Source of the DNA: Bicyclus anynana
Lineage: Eukaryota; Arthropoda; Insecta; Lepidoptera; Nymphalidae
Length of the DNA stretch: 64,000 nucleotides
NCBI RefSeq assembly: GCF_947172395.1
Contig: NC_069098.1
Coordinates: forward strand, 4,891,001-4,955,000
Direction of reading: 5' to 3'
A model generated the notes under the pieces. That model was not told the DNA's origin and did no database searches. It saw only the letters and a list, made by a program, of their open reading frames with translations. Positions 1 through 8,889 of this stretch are shown piece after piece; within the stretch, counting starts at the first letter, position 1; each line of letters starts with the position of its first letter. Both the position numbers and the translations under genes were made by a program.

Positions 1-72
1 ACTTACTAGCATGTACGCACGTAGTGTGTAGTGAAGTAGACGTAACTAGCACGTAGTATGCATGATACGCAG

Positions 73-261
73 AGGCGCCTAGCCCCCCCGCCCCCGCCAG
101 CTCGCCCCCGGTGAGCCCGTCCCCAGCGAGCTCGCCCCCGGTGAGCCCGTCCCCAGTGAGCTCGCCCCCGGTGAGCTCGTCCCCCGCCTCACCCCCGCTG
201 CAAGACACGCCCCGCCCCTCCTCGTCGAAACAAACACCAGCCAAACCCGCACGCCTGTCCA
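73..261 (+). CDS. beta-Spec: beta-spectrin exon: Pro/Ser-rich linker
   Basis: The exon follows a cag acceptor at 70-72 and ends before a GTGAGT donor at 262 (phase 1). It encodes 62 residues dominated by SSPPVSPSP-type repeats made by a 30-bp tandem repeat, then a basic Lys/Arg/Ser end. The repeat carries three internal GGTGAGC matches to a 5' splice site at 110, 140 and 170. The 5' boundary is the least certain part. Confidence 0.8.
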
Positions 262-3200
262 GTGAGTATATCACCCCACACACTCTTACATTGGAATTCA
301 TAGACGTTGTAGGGGCACCCCCAGGGGATCATTCAGCCGCTGTGTGTCTAATTTAACCTCTATTTATTTGAGAATTTGACACTTAGCGGATGAATGATCC
401 CCTGGGGGTGCCCCTACTATTATGAATTCCACTGTTAGTTGTATAATGTATATATTGTATTGCAGTTTTAACTATAGATGGTGTGAAGTTGATTCAAAAC
501 TCATTCTATCAGATCTTTTCGCGGACACTAGCTAGCTAGCAATTCTTCTACAATTTATTTACAATTAAAGGGTTTAATCTTAAGACGTCAACAACCCGAA
601 ATTTTTTGAAGTTTGGTTTGTTTGTTCGTTTACTTTTTGGTAACAGAAAAAAAATAATACAGCTTCAAATGTTACTTCGCCACTTTGGTACACCGGTGAA
701 ATTTTTGAGCTTGTAGCTCAAAAAGTAATAAAATATGATTTTTTTTTCTTCAAGAAAAGTTTTGTTAAACCAATTAATTAAAGATTTTTATTTATACATC
801 TCGTTTCTTAGATCATCCTTTAATTATTATTAGTATATTAAAATTCAATGTTCAATTAAAGTAACTTATTTTTGCTTGATTATAATATGAAATATAAATA
901 AAAAAAAATTGCGGTTTGCGGTGTCATTGTAATTGACAGTATTTTTTAGATTAGTTAATTTTGAATCAACTTTATCACCAATGTCTAAAAATTAAAAATA
1001 CAACAGTAGTTAACATTGTAGTAAGTAGTGAGAAATATTAAACAAAACATAATTTTGTATGTTTACTAATATGCGCAGTGTCCGGCCAATAGTGCATGAT
1101 TACCATATTATTTATAACATTTGTGTTTTCTGGTGTTTTATTTAAGTGTGTACAATTATTTTTTATGTTCATTTTTGTATTTTAAATAATTTAGCATGTA
1201 AATGCTTATTGTGTTTTTGCTGCGACGCAGTTGTGTTTTTTATGTTGCTTTGAATTATTTTTTCTTTTTTTTTTAACTCCTCTCTCCCTTAACCCAATAC
1301 AAAATTTCATTCCCTTTCTGTAATCCTGTTTAATCTTTAATTTGTACATTTTTTATTAATTTTCATAATTTTTTTTTTTGTGCCCTTTTAAATATTATCA
1401 CATATCCATTTATATCAAATCACACATCATTCGTTATTATTTTAATTTTTGTCATTCCTCATCTTTTCACTTCTTACCAACCTTACTCAAACTTTCTATC
1501 TTACATCCCACTATTTTCCCCCATTCTGCTGTCTGCTACCCTCATGTCCCCGTAATCCCCTATCCCCTATCCCATCACACGGTGACGTCGAATAGCTGCC
1601 GGCGCGAGTTCCACGCCCACCACGCCGTCCACGTCCGGTAAGGTGAAGACGCGCTCTCGCAGCAAGTCTCCCTTCAGAAGCTTCAGATGGCGCACGGCGA
1701 AGAAACTCCTCACCGGATCCCACCATAGTGATGACGAAGGTACCCACGATACCGAATACATGTGGATGTTTGGGTTTGGTGTAATCTTATTGTAGGGAAT
1801 ACATTACGGTATTCAAATTGAAGTTTATTTCAAACTAGCCGACTCTCTGCGGAGTCTTCCATTCGCGTAGTTCCCGGTCCAGTGAAAATATAGCCACTCA
1901 CAATTAATGTAGTTTTCTAGTTGTAAAAGAATTTTCAAAATCAGTTCAGTAGATCCAGAGATCACTACAATACTACAAACTTTACCTTTTTATAGTATAA
2001 ATAAGCTATAGTTTCAATCGGTTTTCGAAAGTCTACTTTGTCTGTGGGTTAAAGGTATTAAAATGTCAAGTCTGAGTATTTGCAAAGACTCTACCACCAG
2101 TTCGGAAGGCAGATTCTGAAACTCAACAGCTGCTCATTCTTTACATTGTTTATTATCATTACATGAAATGAAAAATTCACACTTCTTTTCTTTGTAAAGA
2201 TGAACGCCGATCCTCTTCGTCGTCTGTTTGTATATTTATGTCTATAAATTAGTTACCATTTTTAATTTATTTTTATTATTAAAAGAATCATAATCAGATT
2301 AAATAAATTTACATTAGGATCTTAGGACATGACAATAGTTTGCTCGTCGAAAAGTTATCGTATACTTTGACAATGTAAAAAAATACCTCCATATTAAAAA
2401 AGCGACTTTATTAGAAAACCCTAATTATTATTACAAAGAAAGAAAGTTTAAAAGAAATTGGATTCGAATTTGCTGCATCTTCTGCTGCGTAGTCATTATG
2501 TTAGGTATAAGATCTATAATATTTTTTCACTCAAAAACGTAAGCAACGTATGTGACTATGTAAGCATAAGAGCTAAGCTAATTATTACCCTCGCCGCACG
2601 CACACAAGCGTACTTATCGTAGCGTAGCGATGCGTCAAGGGCTCCCATTTCGGGGCACATAAAACGGCTTACGAATCCTGCGACTACACTGTCTATGTGT
2701 TGTAAATCTATGGTCGTTATGTATGTTTTTTTTTCAAAACTGGGGTGGTCTTACTTATTTCTCGTCCACATGTATTCCTTATCGTTATATGTTGATTGTT
2801 TTATGTTCGCGACGAATGCTTTATGTGCCTAGTATATGTCCGCGCATGAGTTTTACTTATTGCGTGTGTGTTTGTTTGTTTGTTTGTAATAAACTATTGT
2901 TACTTATTATAGGCGACTTTTATTACTCGCTTACTTATGGCCGATTAGTATCAAACCTTCATTAGTGAAATTATTTGTTAGAAAAATATTATTAGACATT
3001 TTAGTATTTATTAGGTACAATTATTTTATTATTATTGATGTTGTTGTATAATTATACTGTTTATATTATGTATTTTTATTCATTTATTGTTATTTCTAGC
3101 TAATTACATCAATGCAGTGGTTTTATATAATGGTTTACAAGTTTTTTACTGCCTCGATTTTGTAAAATATTGTAGAGAAACTAAAGCTAATTAAAACGCG

Positions 3201-6200
3201 TTTAGTAAAAATACTTTAGCAATTAAAACTATCATTAACATAAAGATTTTTGTATTAAGAGTAAAAAATCAGTAAATGCACATAAAATTGTTCCATTATT
3301 GAAAAAGTCCTATTATAAATACAGACAAAAACTTAAACTTCAAAAGCAGAATCAGTTCAAATAGCGTGCAAACTTGGATTTTATATCTAGCCAATCACAA
3401 GATATATAAAGCTGTTTGGTGATTGGTTATAAATACATCAGGGCGTAAATATTTGAAGCTATGTTTACTTACACTTATTACCAAGTATATTTTTTAGCAT
3501 AAATCTTACAATGCTAGTTGTCTAGAGGAATCGCTATTAAAGATAAAACCGACTTTGCGTTTATTTTGTATTTTATCTTCTTGTTTAATTTTGTAATTTC
3601 ATATTTCATGTGCAATAATGATGTAGGTAGATAGATACCTCATGTTAGCAAAGCTAATTTCGTGAGAAAGAGGCATTAAAAAACTTGTAAGCCATTTATG
3701 CGTATGAGTGATATTAATATATGGTTTGGTGTGCAGAGGGCGCCAGTCCTGCGGGTGAAGACGAAGGCGTTGAAGGCACGCTAGTTCGCAAACACGAGTG
3801 GGAGTCGGCCGCTAAGCGAGCTTCCAACAGGTTCGTGTTAAAAGGATTCAAGTTTGTATTCTTTATTATATTCCAGTCAAAATGTGCCACTTCATAAGTC
3901 AATAAGTGTCAATGGCTTTTGATATCTATATAAAACAAGGCTATAATATTTGTTAAAAGAGATTCGGGTTCTTATTCTTAATTTTATACTACTCAAAATA
4001 TGCTACTCTTTAAAACGACAAGCATCAATATTTTTGGTATCTATAAAAACGGTGCTCTGCTTTTATATTGTTATTTATCATTGCACATAAGAGTAGTCTG
4101 TCTGATTGAAGTACATGCCTGGACTCTTATAGTAGAGATACTTAAGGAAACTGATTTCTGTCTGACACTAAACAAAAGAAAATTAACTACATATTCAGGC
4201 GTGTACCCTCTTTAACGTTTTACTATTGCATTATAATCGCTCTCCCTTTCTTTTTTCTTTCATTGTTTTTTCAAAGAGAGAGTGATATTTTCGATTCCGC
4301 CGCTATTGGTCGACGATATATCTTTTTCGTCACGACATATGTCGTTGTTGTATCCTATGTCTACTGGTGGCCGATATCTCGAATAAATACTGACGCTCGT
4401 TAAAACTTTGAGAGAAACATGTAGTTTATGGAAACTATTGTATTACCGTGCCGAGTCGTGATAGCCCAGTCAATATGACCTCTGCCTCCGATTCCGGAGG
4501 GTGTGGATTCGAATCCGTTCCGTCCGGGGCATTCACCTCCCAACTTTTCAGTTGTGTGCATTTTAAGAAATTAAATATCACGTGTCTCAAACGGTGAAGG
4601 AAAAACATCGTGAGGAAACCTGCATACCAGAAAATTTTGTTATTTCTCTGTGTGTGACTTCACACACACAGAGAAATAACAAAATTTTCTGTCCACCATC
4701 GCTGGCCCCTATGCCAACCCGCATAGGGGCCAGCGATGGTGGACTATTAGCCTAACCCCTCTCATTCTAAGAGGAGACTCGTGCTTTACAGTGAGCAGAA
4801 TATGGGTTGATAATATTGTATTACCAACTCGTACTTTTGTCTGGTAATTAACAAAAGTATTAACAAGTAGTAAATGTGACGTAGGTCGTGGGACAAGGTG
4901 TTCGTGGTGGCGAAGGACGGGCGCATGTCGTTCTACAAGGACCAGAAGTCGTACAAGGCGACGCCGGAGCAGCACTGGCGCGGCGAGCCGCCGCTCGACC
5001 TCAACGGCGCCGTCGTCGAGGTCGCCGCCAACTACACCAAGAAGAAGCACGTCTTCCGCCTCAGGTATTTGAACAATAAATATTCATATATCACAGTTCA
5101 TCATCATGATTATTAGCCAATGGACCTCCACTGCTGGACATAGGCCTCTTGACTTCCAAACGTCATGGTCTCGGGCCAGCATCCGTCCATCTAGTGGGGG
5201 TGTCGACCAACACTGCGCTTTCCGGTACGGGTCGCCATTCCAAATTTAAATCTATAATGGATTTTACGGATTTTATTGAATAAATCAACATCATGAAAAA
5301 GTTTTCTGATCTGTTTTTTAATTTCCGCAGACTTTTTTATATTTCTGAAGCCACTGCAATAGAGCGACAGCCTCTAATGGTTATACCTTTAAAAACACTT
5401 TGATGTTTACATTAAAAGGGTTACCAGGGAGTTAAATAGGGACATAATTTCTCATATTCTCATAAAATATTAATTTCAGTTCAATTGATTTTATTCCTTC
5501 CTTTTGTAAACTACCTCTCGATGCCACCATTGTACGTTCATGCTCCTAAACTGATGACACAAGGCTATAGAATATCGTTGTCTATTTGCGCAGGATGAGC
5601 AACGGCGCGGAGTTGCTGATTTCATATATTCTCGTAAAATATATATTTCGGTTTATTTGCCTTTATTCGTCCTTTTGAAAACTACATCGCCACAATGGTT
5701 CTGACTCCATAGTTTCCTGGCGTACTTTTCTATAGGAGCATAAACTGACGAAAGGCTATAATAGACTCATAAACGAATACATTGTACAGGTTGAGCAACG
5801 GCGCAGAGTTCCTGCTGCAAGCGCATGACGAGGCCGAGATGAGCGGCTGGCTGGACGCTCTGCGCGCGCGCTCGGCCGCGCCCGCGCCGCGCTCGCACAC
5901 GCTGCCCGCGCACCACGCGCAAGAGCCCAAGCGGCGCTCCTTCTTCACACTCAAGAAGAAGTCAGTACAAGCGCTCACCTATCTCTACTCGCCATAGCGG
6001 CGTTGCATGTGCACGTGTGTAATTTTATATTGATAGATGGGGTTGGAAGCTTTATGTCCATCAGTAGAAAGGGATTCTAAGTTTTATGTCCACCAGTAGA
6101 AAGGGATTCTAAGGTTTCTGTCCAACAGCAGTGTGGGATTCTAAGCTTTATGCCCACTCCCAGAGTTTCTGATATGTTTTTGCCATTCCTACAGTCCACG

Positions 6201-8168
6201 CTGTAGTTATGTCACTGTATATCGCACACGCTGTCCGAGTACCACGCGCAGGATCTCAAGCGGCGCTCCTTTTTCACCCTCAAGAAGAAGTCAGTACAAG
6301 CGCTCACCTATCAAGACTCGCCATAGAGGCGTTCCATGTGCACGTGTGTAACTTTATGGATATACGGGAATCGGAATTTTATGTCCATCAGTAGAGAGGA
6401 ATTCTAAGCTTTATGTCCACCAGTAGAAAGGGGTTCTTAGCTTTACGTTCACCAGTAAAAAGGGACTCGAGCCTAAAAGTATGGTTCTTGGAAGAATGCG
6501 TTTCTGATGGGTTTTTGCCAGACTAACAGTCCACTCTGTAGTTACTGTATACGGCACACGCTGTCCGTGTACCACGCGCAGTAGCCCAAGCGGCGCTCCT
6601 TCACCCTCAAGAAGAAGTCAGTACAAGTCTAGGTACTCGCCAAAGTGGCATTGCATATGCACTATGTAACTTTATATTTATAGATGGGATTCGGAGCTTT
6701 ATGTCCATAAGTAGATAGGGATTCTTAGGTTTCTGTCCACCAGTAGAAAGGGGTTCTGAGCTTAGCAGTAGTGTGAGATTCTAAGCTTTATATACACCAG
6801 TAGAGAGGGATTCTAAGCTTTATGCCCTCCAGTAGAAAGCGATTTAAGCCTAAAAGTACGTTTCTTAGAAGAATGCGTTTCTCATCTATCTCAACTTTCC
6901 ATTGCACGTGTATAGCTTTTACATTGATAGACGAAATTTGGACCTATATGTCCACCAGTAGAATAAATTTCCAAGTTTAATGTCCATCAGAAGAAAGGGA
7001 TTCAAACCTAAAATATGGAAGAATGCGTTTCTATTGATACTCAGTAGAGGATGTACTCGTAACTTTGAACTCCACAATCAAAGGCTACTTGAAGTGGCTA
7101 TAACATGGTGCGGGTGACAGTTCGTTTCACTCTTGCAAGTTTGTTGCGATTCACGATAATACTCGTAGTACGTATTGTGAACGTCATAAGTGATTGTGTC
7201 AACATATAGTTGACACAATCACGTTTTCATATAGCTAACTAACTAACAAACTAACTATTTTTCCTACTCGCATGATCACTAACATTTATAATTTGCATGA
7301 CTAGTTCTTAAAAAAAATGTTTTCCAGACAAGGTAACATTTGTCTTAAATGTCCATCACTTGCTGGGTTCAACGTGATGTGTCGTGCTCGTATGTCAGTA
7401 GGCCTAGCATGCGCCAACGACATCATATTTCATGAAGAGAAAAAGACATATTGTCGACCAATAGCGGCAGACCCAAATGTATCGCTGTCTCTCCGAAAGC
7501 CAAGATTTAATAATATTAGATATGTCCCTAGCGCGTGAACTGAAGCGGACAAAAGTGGCTAACTGAAATCCTCTCGTCAGGTGTTGCCTGGTAGAGATTA
7601 CTTATATAGTAATAAGGCCGCCTTTGCATGCTAAGTGTAAACTATTCATTTTGAATGTTTTTAACCGACTTATTTCTTCTGCTAATATTGTGTTGATTTC
7701 ATTTAGTCGCATTGTAAACTACATAAGTTATTTAAACAAATAATGTTAACAAATAAAATCGCCACAAAAAGTGATCATTTACCCACTCCAATATGTTTAC
7801 ACATAAACAATTTTGTGTTTACTTACAAAGCTTTTTTATACATAAAAAAGCTTTGTAAGTAAACACAAAATTGTTTACAAACAAAGCTTACAAAGCTTAC
7901 AAAGCTTTTTTATACATAAAAAAGCTTTGTAGGTAAACACAAAATTGTTTATGTGTAAACATATTGGAGTGGGTAAATGATCACTTTTTGTGGCGATTTT
8001 GTAGACACGTAATTTTATCTAATAGTAGAAATTCTTTGGATGAAATACAGCGATATATAAGAACCGCTGCTATTGGTCGATTGCCTTTTTTTCTTCACGG
8101 AATATCTCGTGGCGTGGCCTACACTGGGCACTTGTCATCTGTCTAATGTCGGTGGTTGTTGCAGCTGA
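73..8168 (+). CDS. beta-Spec: Beta-spectrin, C-terminal part (linker, PH domain, tail); six exons
   Basis: Beta-spectrin cross-links actin and alpha-spectrin into the submembrane skeleton; its PH domain binds phosphoinositides. Exons 73-261, 1596-1739, 3737-3830, 4885-5064, 5790-5960 and 8165-8168 join in one frame (phases 1,1,2,2,2) to give about 259 residues. In order: a Pro/Ser-rich linker; a basic segment with SRSKSPFRSFRW; an acidic stretch; the PH domain beginning GTLVRKHEWE, continuing with NRSWDKVFVVAKDG, SFYKDQKSYK and YTKKKHVFRLR, and closing with FLLQAHDEAEMSGWLDAL; then a tail ending PKRRSFFTLKK. This order and wording match what I know of insect beta-spectrin. The gene's 5' part, with the actin-binding domain and spectrin repeats, lies left of the window. 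The stop is probably built across the last splice junction (AA + C TGA). If the last intron is not removed, translation would instead run to a TAG at 5995. Confidence 0.93.
293..430. repeat. Fold-back element in beta-spectrin intron
   Basis: Arms at 293-341 and 385-430 are near-perfect inverted copies containing TAGGGGCACCCCCAGGGGAT. They differ only by a short block (GACGTTG versus ATAG) and one further base. The spacer is about 43 bp. It starts just 31 bp after the exon's donor. It is most likely a small MITE or palindromic insertion. Confidence 0.85.
1596..1739 (+). CDS. beta-Spec: beta-spectrin exon: basic SRSKSPFRSFRW segment
   Basis: The exon runs from a tag acceptor at 1593-1595 to a GTACCC donor at 1740. 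Phase 1 in and phase 1 out join perfectly to both neighbours (A+CT = Thr; G+AG = Glu). It encodes 47 residues: a Ser/Thr-rich start, then KVKTRSRSKSPFRSFRWR and an acidic end SHHSDDE. The polypyrimidine tract is weak, so the exact start could shift, but GC content and frame stand out from the AT-rich intron. Confidence 0.75.
1816..2002 (-). repeat. Lep1/Helitron-like non-autonomous element, minus orientation
   Basis: Read on the minus strand, it contains a phrase like ctctggatctactgaac-gattttgaaa and a gaactacgcg-type end, matching copies at about 37.8, 41.3, 44.3, 49.9 and 59.7 kb. The Lep1 name is from memory of a lepidopteran Helitron-like family; the shared sequence is what is seen. Confidence 0.5.
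3737..3830 (+). CDS. beta-Spec: beta-spectrin exon: start of PH domain
   Basis: Acceptor tgtgcag at 3730-3736 and donor GTTCGT at 3831. The exon encodes EGASPAGEDEGVEG followed by TLVRKHEWESAAKRASN, the first beta strand of the spectrin PH domain, which wraps the N-terminal tag seen in this family. Confidence 0.88.
4448..4820 (+). repeat. tRNA-headed SINE (family 2), rearranged copy
   Basis: It starts with a gatagcccagt-type head with a GTTCGAATCC-like B box, passes through aaggaaaaacatcgtgaggaaacctg and ends near gagccgaatatgggttga, as in the other family-2 copies. This copy is scrambled in the middle by two adjacent perfect hairpins (4628-4743). Confidence 0.8.
4628..4743. repeat. Two adjacent perfect hairpins inside a SINE
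   Basis: Hairpin 1 has 29-nt perfect arms at 4628-4656 and 4663-4691 with a 6-nt loop. Hairpin 2 has 23-nt perfect arms at 4692-4714 and 4721-4743 with a 6-nt loop. They abut with no gap. Other family-2 copies hold only one arm's worth of sequence here. Confidence 0.95.
4885..5064 (+). CDS. beta-Spec: beta-spectrin exon: PH domain core
   Basis: Acceptor gacgtag at 4878-4884, donor GTATTT at 5065. It encodes SWDKVFVVAKDGRMSFYKDQ, the RGEPPLDLNGAVVEV strand and the YTKKKHVFRLR strand. The basic residues in the KDQKSYK and YTKKKH segments are those expected to face the phosphoinositide headgroup. The exon is strikingly GC-rich compared with its introns. Confidence 0.95.
5103..5235 (-). mobile_element. 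3' end of (GAT)n-tailed LINE, minus orientation
   Basis: Reading minus, GGAATGGCGACCCGTACC, then a Pro-Arg-Thr-Lys segment and a diverged WTSIG-type end lead to a short ATCATCATG tail. The same family has copies at 11739-12092 and 53118-53386. Probably an RTE-clade reverse-transcriptase C-terminus. Confidence 0.7.
5446..5617 (+). pseudogene. beta-Spec: Tandem duplicate of intron end plus exon start (decoy acceptor)
   Basis: This block is a diverged copy of 5618-5815, the intron end plus the first bases of the PH-helix exon. It carries its own acceptor (tttgcgcag, ending at 5592) and exon-like bases encoding MSNGAELL, then immediately re-enters intron-like sequence with no donor. It cannot act as a full exon but offers a competing 3' splice site. 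Confidence 0.8.
5790..5960 (+). CDS. beta-Spec: beta-spectrin exon: PH helix and C-terminal tail
   Basis: Acceptor gtacag at 5784-5789; likely donor GTCAGT at 5961. It encodes LSNGAEFLLQAHDEAEMSGW, the C-terminal PH helix, then an Ala/Pro/Arg-rich tail and PKRRSFFTLKK. Both edges of this exon have been duplicated locally: a decoy start lies at 5593-5616 and two extra copies of its 3' end lie downstream. Confidence 0.92.
6224..6298 (+). pseudogene. beta-Spec: Second copy of beta-spectrin exon 3' end, frame intact
   Basis: It reads in frame as TLSEYHAQDLKRRSFFTLKK and retains the GTCAGT donor. It has no good acceptor immediately in front, so it is probably not spliced in, but it has not decayed. 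Confidence 0.75.
6554..6622 (+). pseudogene. beta-Spec: Third copy of beta-spectrin exon 3' end, broken
   Basis: It corresponds to TLSVYHAQ then a TAG stop, then PKRRSFTLKK with one Phe codon lost, followed again by gtcagt. The stop and 3-bp deletion mark it as decayed. Confidence 0.75.
7755..8000. repeat. 246-bp fold-back element (MITE-like) in last spectrin intron
   Basis: The outer arms (starting AAAATCGCCACAAAAAGTGA and ending in its complement) pair over roughly 75 nt. Nested inside are smaller palindromes around ttacaaagcttttttatac. It ends 165 bp before the terminal exon. No coding sequence lies inside. Confidence 0.92.
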
Positions 8169-8879
8169 ACGTCGCAGCGCCCTCGCCGCTCCGCCGCGCA
8201 TCGTCAGTCATTACACGCCGCGTCCCCTCAGTACCCGGTGTCGGGTACCTTGTACCCGGTGCCCGGTACCCGGTACCGGGTATCCAGTACCCGGTACCGC
8301 AGCCCCGGACGCCGCATATTTCTCACGACGCTTGCTTATCGTAAGCTTTGCTAATGACGAAATTGTGCCGAGCGGCCCCTCGAGTGCCGGTTGTTCGCCG
8401 ATTTGTTATTATTTTGTTGCGTACAAAAATATGAAGAAAAAAAAAACGTTATTTAAGACTGTTCGATGTTTGAGTGTTTGAATCGTTTGCCTTTCGTCTG
8501 TCTGGAGCCGTATTTATTGGTCGGTAGCTATGGAGCTATGTGATGCATTGACATGGAAAATTGCAAATGTCGTAATACTTTTTTTTACGTACTTCACTAC
8601 AAAATCTCTTTTATATCTAAAGGGATATATCCTAATTACGGGATACATACGAGTAAACTTTCCTTTACTACAAAGGCATGTTTTAAATTTTCGTGAATAC
8701 GAAATTAAATATCATAACATGCTTTAACGATTGCGTTCCAGAAATGCATGATTTAAAAAAATATTTTTAATTGAAAATCCTCCAAGTATTTTACGATGTT
8801 TGCCAATTTTCCGAAATCGATATTTTATCAGAGTACGGTACAATCCCACCATGGCGTGCTGTTGTATCTTGGAAATAAA
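8165..8879 (+). other. beta-Spec: beta-spectrin terminal exon and 3' UTR (inferred)
   Basis: A ggttgttgcag acceptor ends at 8164. Joining C TGA at 8165-8168 to the preceding phase-2 AA gives Asn then stop, so the protein would end FFTLKKN. The next roughly 700 bases would be 3' UTR, closing at an AATAAA at 8874-8879. It holds a run of palindromic GGTACC-containing repeats at about 8230-8300. This is inferred from phase and signals only. Confidence 0.5.
8874..8879 (+). terminator. Candidate polyadenylation signal AATAAA
   Basis: This is the first AATAAA after the inferred spectrin stop, repeated as AATAAATAAATAAAC. Similar AT-rich hexamers occur further down, so the site is only a candidate. 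Confidence 0.4.
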
Positions 8880-8889
8880 TAAATAAACA

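Larger units (their letters stand above)
5895..7020 (+). repeat. beta-Spec: Tandem array: three 330-bp copies of exon 3' end plus intron
   Basis: Units begin at 5895 (functional exon end), 6224 and 6554, about 329-330 bp apart. Each carries ACGCTG, CACGCGCA, AAGCGGCGCTCC, CTCAAGAAGAAGTCAGTA and then intron sequence. Nested in each unit are short repeats of the type gggattctaagctttatgtccaccagtagaaa, and these continue to about 7020. Confidence 0.9.

Noticed and set aside
8146..8481. 111-codon frame at the end of beta-spectrin
   Set aside because: It covers the presumed 3' UTR and the GGTACC palindromic run; the translated Pro/Gly/Thr pattern comes from that repeat.
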